This document shows positions 45,634 through 53,833 of a DNA stretch of 64,000 bases, piece after piece (position 1 is the first letter of the stretch; every line of letters starts with the position of its first letter). The notes under the pieces are model-generated. The model saw nothing but the letters and a program-made list of their open reading frames with translations, was not told where the DNA came from and did not search any database. The stretch covers positions 110,934 through 174,933 of the forward strand of contig CAWDIB010000005.1 in NCBI GenBank assembly GCA_963802275.1, in the 5' to 3' direction. Position numbers and translations under genes: made by a program. This stretch comes from CAZMZW01 sp963802275 (lineage in GTDB: Bacteria; Chloroflexota; Anaerolineae; Anaerolineales; Anaerolineaceae).

Positions 45634-46413
45634 ATGAAAAGAATTAATATTCTGGTCCTAATTGGTTTATTTTTCTCCGCCTGCTCCACCCCGGCCGCGC
45701 CAGCCGCAACCAGCACGCCGGAGCCGATAAATACTTCAACCAATCAACTCATCCCAACAGTTCGACCTTCTCCACAATCAACATTTACCCCAAACCCTCC
45801 AAAAATACCTGCCGGAAAAATATTTGAACAATGGAGTGTGTATACTGATGATCAAAATAGTCCATACGTCGTTTGGGGTGCTCGATTGAGAGAAAGCATG
45901 AATGGTAATTGTGAGGGATTTATTTGTGCCGGAAAAGACCTGCGGCTATATGATCCAACAGTGTGGAAATTTCTGGGGAGGGGCGAGTATGGGAAAAAAA
46001 CATTTACATTCACTGAACCTCTGGATACTTTCGTAATCACTTTTTCTAAAAAAATGGGTTTTGACGCCTTGTCAGGAATAACACCTGATGGAAAAACTGT
46101 CACATATGGATATTTGACAAATGGAAAAGTAACAACCTCATATATGGATAGCGGTGGTTTCCCTATGCGCACAATTATTGAAGCAGAAAATACAAATCAA
46201 CCAGTAAAGACTCCTTGTGGAATTAATGACCCGAATCCTGATGGTGATAAAAGCTACAATATGGGTGAAGGACAAGGTGGAATTGTATTTAATTTCTTGG
46301 ACAGGGCTTGGGGTCAACAACCGTATTTGACTAAAAAAGGTTATCAATTAATGAGTCTCACGATTGTTTCCGCACCTGCAAGTGAAATCACACCAACGCA
46401 AATATGTCCATAA
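45634..46413 (+). CDS. AT-rich lipoprotein of unknown function
   Basis: 259 residues. Signal NILVLIGLFFSAC with lipobox FSAC, then STPAAPAATSTPEP and a Thr/Pro linker to about residue 55. The mature domain has IFEQWSVYTDDQNSPYVVWG, NCEGFICAGKDLRLYDPTVW (two Cys), FITFSKKMGFDALSGIT-type strands and a C-terminal EITPTQICP ending close to Cys-Pro. No family recognised. The base composition is much richer in A and T than the genes upstream and downstream, shared with the next gene, suggesting the pair was acquired together. Confidence 0.65.
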   Translation: MKRINILVLIGLFFSACSTPAAPAATSTPEPINTSTNQLIPTVRPSPQSTFTPNPPKIPAGKIFEQWSVYTDDQNSPYVVWGARLRESMNGNCEGFICAGKDLRLYDPTVWKFLGRGEYGKKTFTFTEPLDTFVITFSKKMGFDALSGITPDGKTVTYGYLTNGKVTTSYMDSGGFPMRTIIEAENTNQPVKTPCGINDPNPDGDKSYNMGEGQGGIVFNFLDRAWGQQPYLTKKGYQLMSLTIVSAPASEITPTQICP

Positions 46414-46430
46414 TTTAAGGGGTTTTATTT

Positions 46431-47561
46431 ATGAAATGGCATAGACTCTTTTTTATTTCTATCTTTTTTACGATAACTGCCTGCTCCACCCCGGCCACCC
46501 CTGCCGGCACACAAACGCCGCAGCCAACCATCACGCCTGCTTCAATAATCATCGCCAATTTCACCGCCCAAATGGAGGGCGTTGGAGAACATGGCAATAT
46601 GGCTTGTATTTATTACCAAGGAAATAAGCTAGATCTCGAGGGACTAAAAATTAAAGCAGAGATTAGCCAAAATAATAAAAAGAAAGAATCGGACTTGTCA
46701 ATTCAACAAATCGACGGCAAAGATTGCTTTGAAATGTTGGATATTTATTATTCGCCTGGTTCGATGATTGATATCACGCTTAATATCAGCGCGGCAAAGT
46801 CGTTATCCAAGGAGATTTCACAAAATATTAGCCTTGGAAAATTTGGATGGAGTCCGTTTATTTATCCTTTTTTCTCAAAAAATGATTTTCCTGGTGGAAA
46901 TAGATCACTTGGTGTGATCCAAACCCATGGTTGGGAAAATGGGTTGGAAAATGAATTTTATGCAATGGACTTTTGCATGGGAAAATCATGTCAAGGAAGT
47001 AAGAACAAACTTGGTGAAGGAACACCAGTATACATGCCATTCTCCTTCCAGGTAGTGGCTGTTCAATATACCCATTTGTATGCTGAATACCCAGCCACCT
47101 ATAATATTTGGCTTTATCATCCATATACAGGTTTTATTTTCGAATTGAATCATCAAATGCCGGGGGAAGTGATCTTGGATTACTTGAAATCCATTGGTTT
47201 TAATGGCCTGCCAACAAAAGAAAAACAATATAATTCTTACTTTCCCTACCGCCAACCTATCATTCCCCTCAACCAATATGCAATCGTAAGCACATGGGGG
47301 CCTAATGATCATCCGAATGGTAATTCTCATTTGCACATTGAAGGTCAATTGAGTTATCCAGCATTAGGAATAAAACATCCGACATTATTTGCCTCAACTG
47401 GTTGGGTGGATGGAAATATTGACCAGAAAGGGAATGACCCAAGATTTCAAAACTGCAGATTATTTGGACAATCCTGGGGACCCTGTTTTGATGAAGGTGG
47501 AAAACCAATTGTCGCAAACATCAGTATTGATAAATTTATGATCAATGGCTGGTTAAAATAA
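46431..47561 (+). CDS. AT-rich lipoprotein with degenerate M23-peptidase-like region
   Basis: 376 residues, 17 bases after the previous gene. Signal FFISIFFTITAC with lipobox TAC and STPATPAGTQTPQPTITP linker. The second half resembles LytM/M23 folds: ENEFYAMDFCMG (normally His-x-x-x-Asp), GTPVYMPFSFQVVAV, YNIWLYHPYTGFIFELNH and HPNGNSHLHIEG, which keeps a His-x-His pair. The first His ligand is missing, so it may bind glycan without cleaving it. Beyond the TAA at 47559-47561 the same frame stays open for 43 codons (HPGFFSIAPGRETFIRSYLI and DDFQFQVKIPS to 47693), which looks like the natural C-terminus cut off by a nonsense change. Confidence 0.62.
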   Translation: MKWHRLFFISIFFTITACSTPATPAGTQTPQPTITPASIIIANFTAQMEGVGEHGNMACIYYQGNKLDLEGLKIKAEISQNNKKKESDLSIQQIDGKDCFEMLDIYYSPGSMIDITLNISAAKSLSKEISQNISLGKFGWSPFIYPFFSKNDFPGGNRSLGVIQTHGWENGLENEFYAMDFCMGKSCQGSKNKLGEGTPVYMPFSFQVVAVQYTHLYAEYPATYNIWLYHPYTGFIFELNHQMPGEVILDYLKSIGFNGLPTKEKQYNSYFPYRQPIIPLNQYAIVSTWGPNDHPNGNSHLHIEGQLSYPALGIKHPTLFASTGWVDGNIDQKGNDPRFQNCRLFGQSWGPCFDEGGKPIVANISIDKFMINGWLK

Positions 47562-47708
47562 TTTAATACTTTCACACATGATCACCCTGGTTTCTTCAGT
47601 ATTGCGCCAGGAAGAGAAACTTTTATTCGCTCATATCTTATTGAGGGTCAAGTTAATGATGACTTCCAATTTCAGGTAAAAATACCTTCTTAATGGATAT
47701 GGAAATAT

Positions 47709-48792
47709 TTATCGCTGAATCCGCGCTGATCCACCTTTGGCGAAAGCCCGCACTTCCTCCAGGGTGGCCATGGTCGTGTCACCCGGGAAGGTGGTGATCA
47801 GTGCGCCATGCGCCCAGCCCAGCCGAAGCGCCTCCTCCGGTTCTTCATTGGTAAGCAGGCCATAGAAAAATCCAGCCGCAAAGCCATCCCCGCCCCCCAC
47901 GCGGTCATACACATCCAGTTCACAGGTCGGTGAGATCAAGGTCTGACCATCCATCCAGCCGACAGCGCCCCAGCTGTGCCGGTTGGTGGAGTGCACTTCC
48001 CTCAAGGTGGTCACCACGGCTTTGACCTGGGGAAATTTTTTGATTCACTTCGTTGATCATGCCCAGGAAGGTCGCCGGGTCCAGTTTGGATTTTGCCTCA
48101 ATTTTTGGCCCGCTGATCCCCAGTCCCAATTGCAGGTCTTCCTCATTGCCCACCAGGACATCCACATAATTCATGATCCGTGCCATGACCGATTGCGCGC
48201 GCTCCTGGCCTCCCCAGATGCCCCACAATTTTGCGCGGTAGTTCAGGTCAAAGGAGATCACCGCGCCGGCTTTCTTGGCAGCCTGCATGCCCTCGATGAT
48301 CACCTCTCCAGTCGTCTCGGATAGTGCTGCGAAGATGCCCCCACTGTGAAACCAGCGCACTCCTCCCGACAGGATTTCCGCCCAATCAAAGTCACCGGGT
48401 TTAAGCAGCGCACCAGCTTCGTTGGCACGGTTATAGAAAACTTTTGGCGCACGCATGCCAAAACCGCGATCGCTGTAGATGGTTGCCATATTCGGGCCAT
48501 TGACCCCGTTGTGCTCGAAAACCTTGTAGAAGGGTTTGACCCCCATCGCCCGCACCCGTTCGGCGATCAGGTCTCCGATGGGATAATTCACCATGGCGGA
48601 TACAATTCCGGTTTTTAAATGAAAGCAATTCGCTAAATTCGCCGCGACATTGTATTCTCCGCCACTGGGATGGACCTGCCACTCGGTCGCTTTACGGAAT
48701 GGGATGATCCCCGGATCCACCCGGTGGTTCAAGGCGCCCAAAGCCACAAAGTCAAGCGCACCTGTTGCCGGTATGTTCAAACTACTTTTCAT
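47709..48792 (-). CDS. kdgK: PfkB-family sugar kinase, KdgK type, one frameshift
   Basis: The pfkB signatures are VHPSGGEYNVAANLANCF near residue 42 and RVGGGDGFAAGFFYGLL near the C-terminus, where the Asp is the catalytic base (GAGD position). Between them SFDLNYRAKLWG and VDVLVGNEEDLQLGLG are the standard blocks of 2-keto-3-deoxygluconate/sugar kinases. One extra A in a run of A residues near 48040 (minus strand) shifts the frame; removing it reads NQKFPQVKAVVTTLREVH. About 361 residues. It lies in a block with 6-phosphogluconate dehydrogenase and a LarA-like enzyme, consistent with hexonate or uronate catabolism. Confidence 0.8.
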
Positions 48793-48872
48793 TTTTTCCG
48801 CTCCTTTGAATTTTGGATGAAGAAATACATATTTATATGATTATTCAAATATTTTTTTAAATGGCTTGACCG

Positions 48873-50340
48873 CTATGCCTGGTAGGCATTTGAAGTAGTA
48901 TCGCCGCCATGTCCTGTCCAATCCGTATGGAAGAACTGGCCGCGTGGCTGATCGATGCGCTCATAGGTATGCGCCCCAAAATAATCACGCTGCGCCTGCA
49001 GCAGGTTGGCTGGCAGCCAATCCCGCCGGTAGCCATCAAAAAATGCCAGCGCACTCGACATGGCTGGAATGGGTATGCCCATTTGCGTGGCGGTGGCCAC
49101 CACCCGCCGCCAGGCCGGTTGAGCCGATTCAATTTGCTCTTTAAAGAAGGTATCCAGCAACAAGTTGCTCAGGTCGGGCTGATGATCAAAGGCTTCCTTG
49201 ATCTTTCCCAGGAGAACGGAGCGGATGATGCATCCGCCGCGCCACATCAGCGCCACCCCGCCATAATTCAGGTTCCACTGGTACTCCCGCGCTGCCGCGC
49301 GCATTAACATGTAACCCTGGGTATAGGAGATGATCTTGGAGGCATACAGCGCATCCTGCAGGTCTTTGATGAATTCTTTTTTATCCCCATTAAAAGTGGC
49401 TTTTGACCCGGCCAGCAGCTTGGATGCAGCCAGGCGTTCCTCTTTTAATGCCGATAATGAGCGACCTAAAACCGCTTCAACGATCATGGTCAGCGGGATG
49501 CCCATTTCCAGGGCGGAGATCCCGGTCCATTTGCCCGTGCCTTTTTGTCCGGCGGCATCCAGGATCTTATCCACTAATGCGTGCCATCGCTGTCTTTGAA
49601 AGCCAGAATATCGGCGGTGATCTGGATGAGATAGGAATCCAGTTTGCCCTTATTCCATTGGGCGAAAACCGCATGCATCTCGTCATTGTCAAACCCGGCC
49701 GCCTCTTTCATCAGGTGGTAGGCTTCGCAAATTAATTGCATGTCGCCGTATTCAATGCCGTTATGCACCATTTTGACAAAGTGCCCCGCGCCATTTTCGC
49801 CCACCCAGTCGCAGCAGGCTGCCGCCGGTTCACCCGGCTTGTCGCCCGCCACTTTGGCCGCAATGATTGGAAGATCGGTTTGACGAATGGCCAGGCGGCC
49901 GGTGACCCGCCCGGCATGATCGATGGGCCATGCCGCGCCCCTTCCTCTCCCCCCGAGACGCCCGTTCCTATGTAAAGCAATCCCTTGCTTTCCACATGGG
50001 CGGTCCGGCGGATGGTATCCTGGTAATTCGAATTGCCGCCATCGATGATGATGTCGCCTGCCTCCAATAAGGGCATCAGCTTTTCAATGAAATCATCCAC
50101 CGGCTGGCCGGCTTTGACCATCAGCATGATCCGGCGCGGTTTTTCCAATACGTTGACCAATTCTTCAAGGGAATGCACGCCGATCACCTTGGTGTTCTTT
50201 GCCCCTGAACTGAGGAACTCATCCACCGTGGCTACCGTGCGGTTGAAGACCGCTACCGTAAAGCCATGCTCGTCCATGTTGAGCACCAGGTTTTGGCCCA
50301 TCACCGCCAGACCGATCAGTCCAATGTCCGCTTTTTTCAT
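48873..50340 (-). CDS. gnd: 6-phosphogluconate dehydrogenase, decarboxylating, two frameshifts
   Basis: NADP loop DIGLIGLAVMGQNLVLNMDE, then IIDGGNSNYQDTIRR, GVSGGEEGARHGPSIMPGG, NGAGHFVKMVHNGIEYGDMQ with the catalytic Lys and Asn, GTGKWTGISALEMGIPL and the C-terminal FFHTDWTGHGGDTTSNAYQA. All catalytic blocks are present. The gene is broken near 49880 and 49575 by single-base changes. The rebuilt length of about 488 residues fits the long form. The enzyme converts 6-phosphogluconate to ribulose 5-phosphate with CO2 release. It sits 80 bases upstream of the sugar kinase on the same strand. Confidence 0.9.
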
Positions 50341-50387
50341 CTTTTCTCTTTTATATCCTTTGTTAATTATCTATTTTTTACCGGGAA

Positions 50388-51638
50388 TCAAGCTCGTACC
50401 CGGTACAAGGTTTCGCCTGCGTTGGGGACCACCAGTACCCCTTGCTCCTCCTGGCCCTTCCATGCCTCCAGATCGAGGCTGTCTGGGTCGAGATATCCCA
50501 GGTTGATCTTGTGACAGCGCTCCTCTGAGATGCGGGTGGCCAGTGTCACCCGGATGCGCGGAGTTTCGATCCCGGTGTTCGCATCATATTCACCTTTGCC
50601 CCTCAAATGCGTGGAATGCGCCAGAATGGTACCCGGGTAGTGCTTGAATTTCTCCCATTGCTTCGTAAAGTAATCCCGGCAGTGGTAGCCGACCTCATCC
50701 AGCAGTTTGCCATGCGTGTAGCTCACTTCGCTGATATGCGGGGCGTAGATGATCACCTCCCCGCCGTCGGCAATGGCGGGCTCCATCTTGTACATCCCCT
50801 TGGCGGCCGTCCACATGTCATCATACATTTTTGGCATGACCGAAATGACCTTGCGGAAGGGACGGGTGACGTACTTGATGTGTTTTTTTGCCGAAAGCTC
50901 CGCGGCTGCCTGCCAGGATTCCTGCGCTGATCCGAAATAAGATGCCGGCCAGCCCTGCATGGGTGACCACCAGCGAAAAGCAGGCAACCGGCCGATCGAT
51001 GAACTCTGCTGCGCGGTCAATCACCGCCCGTATGGGCGTGTGTGGCTTGCCGATGGTTTCATAATTGGTCATCAATGCCCCCAGCCAATGGGTGAAATCG
51101 ATGATCTCGGGACCCGCAATGCCGGGGAAGAAGTATTTGTTGCCTCCCGAAAAACCAACCACCTCGTGCGGGAAGACCGGGCCGCAAATGATGAGCTGGT
51201 CATAATCAAATATGAGTTTGTTTACTTTGACCATCACATCCTGCGACATCAGTCCATTGGTGATCCGGCTGATTTCCTGCTTTTGGCAGGGTGCCAATAT
51301 GAACAAAGTTGGCCGGGTTGTTCCATTCGTGGTTGAAGATGTGGCTGGCTCCGGTCATTCCGTTCACCACTGTCCGCCCCACCAGTTGGCTTAACTTGCT
51401 ATCATCCATCGGCTGATGGGTGCCCAGCGCGACCAGAAAATCCAATGCCTTGACCCGCTGGCCCAGAAACCGCTCGAATAGAGTCGAACATCAAGGGCAT
51501 CGGCATGCTGCGCGTGCCATCCGGAATGATGACCAGCACGCGCTTTCCATCCAGCGGAAGCGTCTGCAGGCTTTCTTCGACGATCGAACCCGTCTCTTCT
51601 TCGCTCAAATAACGATCAGGATATCCTTTTCCGATCAT
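50388..51638 (-). CDS. larA: LarA-family nickel-dependent 2-hydroxyacid racemase/epimerase, frameshifted
   Basis: LarA signatures are spread over four frames: VLVIIPDGTRSMPM (the D-x-T-R site), LVALGTHQPMDD (catalytic His), GPVFPHEVVGFSGGNKYFFP with the Lys that anchors the nickel-pincer cofactor, and the C-terminal GEVIIYAPHISEVSYTHGK. The nickel pincer is made by LarB, LarC and LarE, none of which is in this window. Family members act on lactate, malate or D-gluconate (2-epimerases). The neighbourhood of gnd and kdgK makes an aldonate substrate the better guess. Indels near 51450, 51290 and 51000. Rebuilt length about 417 residues is normal. Confidence 0.78.
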
Positions 51639-51704
51639 CCCACACCGCCGTTATGAATGAAATTTGTGGTTCTCATGCCGGTTGATCTCATCCAGAATAA
51701 CACC

Positions 51705-52655
51705 TTACTCCTTTGGCAGGTCCCAGTTGAAGAACTGGAAAAATGGCTTTGCGGCGCGGTATTTCAGATCTTCAATGGACTCCTTGTTCCAGTCATAGAT
51801 GCCCTTGCCAGTCTTGACGCCCAGGTCACCCGCCTTGACCTTATCCTTGATGAAGTCCTGCGTCGTCTGGGCGGTGCACAGGTCGGGGAACAGGTATTTT
51901 TCGATATTGTCCACCAGGTCCAGCCCGGCATTGTCCTGGTGTTCGAACAACCCGATGGAGGTGTAGCGCGGCATGAAGCTGTACATCAGCGCCGTGTCGA
52001 TGTCCTTCGGGCCGCAAATGCCCTCTTCAATGATGTGGACGGCTTCACGGATCAGGGCATGCTGCAGCCGGTTGGCGATGAATCCGGGTGCATCCCTTTT
52101 CATCAGTGCCACTTTGCGCCCCAGGGATTCCAGCATACGGCTGACGATTTTCACCGTCTCTTCACTGGTGTATTCGCTCTTGACCACTTCGACCAGCGGG
52201 ACAAGGTGCGGCGGGTTCCACGGATGGGCCACCATCAGCTTGTCTTTATGTGTTTTGAGTCCCTCGGCCAGGTCCTTGGCGGAAATGGCGGAGGTGGAGG
52301 AAGCGATGGCTTTGAACTTCCGGCAGTTCTTTTCGATCAATGCATACACGCCGTGTTTCACCTCGAGCTTCTCAAAAACGCACTCAAAAATAAAATCCGC
52401 ATCGGCAATGTCCTCATACGTCAGCGTAACTTTCAGCAGCTTCCTGCAGGCCGCCGCCTGCTTTTCGGTGACCAGTCCCTGCTTGACCAGGTCCTGGTAG
52501 CGTTCGTCGTAAAGGCTGAGTCCGGCTGCCGCTTGTGCGTCATCGATCGCCAGCATGGTGGTGGGGTAGCCGTTGCCGGTGGTCAGCACCGCCATGCAGG
52601 CGCCGATCATGCCGGAGCCGATCACGGCCACTTGATTGATCCCTTCAACTCTCAT
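51705..52655 (-). CDS. 3-hydroxyacyl-CoA dehydrogenase family protein (possibly L-gulonate 3-dehydrogenase type)
   Basis: 316 residues from ATG 52655, preferred because TGAGGAGA lies just upstream; a TTG five codons earlier is open but poorer. NAD loop VAVIGSGMIGACMAVLTTGN, DFIFECVFEKLEVKHGVYAL, ASSTSAISAKDLAEGLK and HPWNPPHLVPLVEVV with the catalytic His, then GFIANRLQHALIREAVHI. The 'HPWNPP-x-LVPLVEVV' variant and short length match the lambda-crystallin/L-gulonate dehydrogenase branch rather than beta-oxidation enzymes, which suits the sugar-acid neighbours. It is 66 bases upstream of the LarA-like gene on the same strand. Confidence 0.82.
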   Translation of the reverse strand: MRVEGINQVAVIGSGMIGACMAVLTTGNGYPTTMLAIDDAQAAAGLSLYDERYQDLVKQGLVTEKQAAACRKLLKVTLTYEDIADADFIFECVFEKLEVKHGVYALIEKNCRKFKAIASSTSAISAKDLAEGLKTHKDKLMVAHPWNPPHLVPLVEVVKSEYTSEETVKIVSRMLESLGRKVALMKRDAPGFIANRLQHALIREAVHIIEEGICGPKDIDTALMYSFMPRYTSIGLFEHQDNAGLDLVDNIEKYLFPDLCTAQTTQDFIKDKVKAGDLGVKTGKGIYDWNKESIEDLKYRAAKPFFQFFNWDLPKE

Positions 52656-52894
52656 TCCACATCTCCTCAACTTTCGCAGGTAGATTTAGTTTGTTCTGTA
52701 CACTGACAATTGCATGTTTGGTTCTGAAATATGATTCTTGCAGTATTAATTTCAGGCGCAGGTCAATTTTAACCGCACTTTCTATTTGTGAATGAATGCC
52801 TTAGGGATTTGAAGTCTTTTCGTGGATTTTCAGATTGAACAGGCAGTTATGGCGGTAGAGGTAGTGCTTCTGGCGCGAGGATGGCGCCCATTCC

Positions 52895-53041
52895 AAGGTG
52901 ACCACCTTCCTGCCCGCCACCGCCATTGCCCATGAGCTTTTCGCTGCCCTGATGGCTTCTGGGCGCGGCGAACTGGACCACTCGGCATTGATCAATATCA
53001 TCAAGGAACTGGCGAAAGTTCAGGCGCGTACAAAGGGTTAA
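52895..53041 (+). pseudogene. 3' remnant of a second garR
   Basis: About 48 codons read KVTTFLPATAIAHELFAALM and then ASGRGELDHSALINIIKEL, ending AKVQARTKG. This is almost identical to the C-terminus of the complete garR at 40800 (which has LPATAIAHELFASLMASGRG). Nothing upstream within the next 90 bases matches garR, so the 5' four-fifths is missing. A terminator like the one at 43633 follows. It lies between the sugar-acid block and the tRNA-like element at the edge of the CBASS operon. Confidence 0.75.
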
Positions 53042-53091
53042 TTAATATCGGGTTTTTAGACTAACCGACAAAACCCATAATATTGTTTGGT

Positions 53092-53128
53092 AAAGAGGTT
53101 CTCCTCAATAAAGGAAAACTCTTTTTTA
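53092..53128 (+). terminator. Intrinsic terminator, diverged copy of that at 43633
   Basis: AAAGAGGTTCTCCT, loop CAATA, AAGGAAAACTCTTTTTT. Fewer perfect pairs than the first copy but the same design and loop. It follows the garR remnant. Confidence 0.7.
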
Positions 53129-53157
53129 TTTGTGAAATCTACGCGATAAAAGCAAAA

Positions 53158-53249
53158 TGGCAAGGGTGGGATTTGCCTGCACCTACTTGGAGAACCCACG
53201 ACCGAGGGCTTATGAGTCCCCTGTTCTTCTACCAGGCTTCACTACCCCC
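53158..53249 (-). repeat. 92-bp tRNA-like element A at the left edge of the CBASS operon
   Basis: Read on the minus strand it runs from GGGGGTA to CCA. It has a tRNA-like D region (AGCCTGGTAGAA), an anticodon-like loop CTCATAA (CAT) between GGG and CCC, a GGTCGTGGGTTC stretch and then GGTGCAGGCAAATCC and CTTGCCA. It is not a functional tRNA: the D stem and acceptor stem mispair and about 17 bases are inserted where the T loop should be. The block GGATTTGCCTGCACC (plus strand 53169-53183) is identical to one in the partner element at 59077. Best read as a pseudo-tRNA or an attachment site derived from a tRNA gene. Confidence 0.55.
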
Positions 53250-53335
53250 ACAGGTGGGTTTTTTCATGTATTCTAATACATTTAGCCTATATATGGCGAT
53301 TGGTAAATTTCAATAATCCTATGGTCTATTATATA

Positions 53336-53833
53336 TCATGATAAACGAGAGTATTCATAAGGTTGTCTCCCGTGCGGAAAGACGAAAGCGCGGAGTTGCC
53401 TTGCACCTTTATTTTTCTGTCCGATGATCAGCATGATGGGCTCTTTGGACTGGTAATTTGATGAACTGTTAATTTCCTGCATTTGACTGAAATCTTCGCC
53501 GCTAGGAATGACCTGAACAGCGGGATGATAATGCCATTCACCAACATAATATGTTCTGCGGCCCGTGTTCTGCCAACGGTGGGCTAACAACGATCTGAGC
53601 CCTGCTACCCCGCGCCGGAACCAATTGTAGCCATATGTCGAATCTTGCGGGGGTGGGGACGATTCCGTGATAATTGCAATCGAATGGTCCTCAGAATAAT
53701 AGCCGATCAGTATGCCACCAATTTCCCTACCATCTGCTTTTGAACATTCAGCCTCCAAAAAGCACCAGGCGTCAGGTGAAATTTCAAGCAGGTACTCACC
53801 ATTATTTGCTGCCCAACGTCCCTGTGCGCTCAT
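53336..53833 (-). CDS. cap3: CBASS deconjugating protease Cap3 (JAMM/MPN isopeptidase)
   Basis: 165 residues. The metalloprotease motif is complete: Glu37 in EIGGILIG and WHYHPAVQVIPSGEDF giving His101-x-His103, seven residues, Ser111, two residues, Asp114, which bind zinc. In type II CBASS this enzyme cleaves the bond that Cap2 forms between the CD-NTase C-terminus and its target, and so restrains the system. The start overlaps the Cap2 stop by four bases (ATGA), the last gene of a four-gene operon. Length and motif are typical. Confidence 0.92.
   Translation of the reverse strand: MSAQGRWAANNGEYLLEISPDAWCFLEAECSKADGREIGGILIGYYSEDHSIAIITESSPPPQDSTYGYNWFRRGVAGLRSLLAHRWQNTGRRTYYVGEWHYHPAVQVIPSGEDFSQMQEINSSSNYQSKEPIMLIIGQKNKGARQLRAFVFPHGRQPYEYSRLS

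Noticed and set aside
53158..53249. A functional tRNA-Met gene
   Set aside because: D stem, acceptor stem and T loop do not fold properly; it is reported as a tRNA-like element instead.
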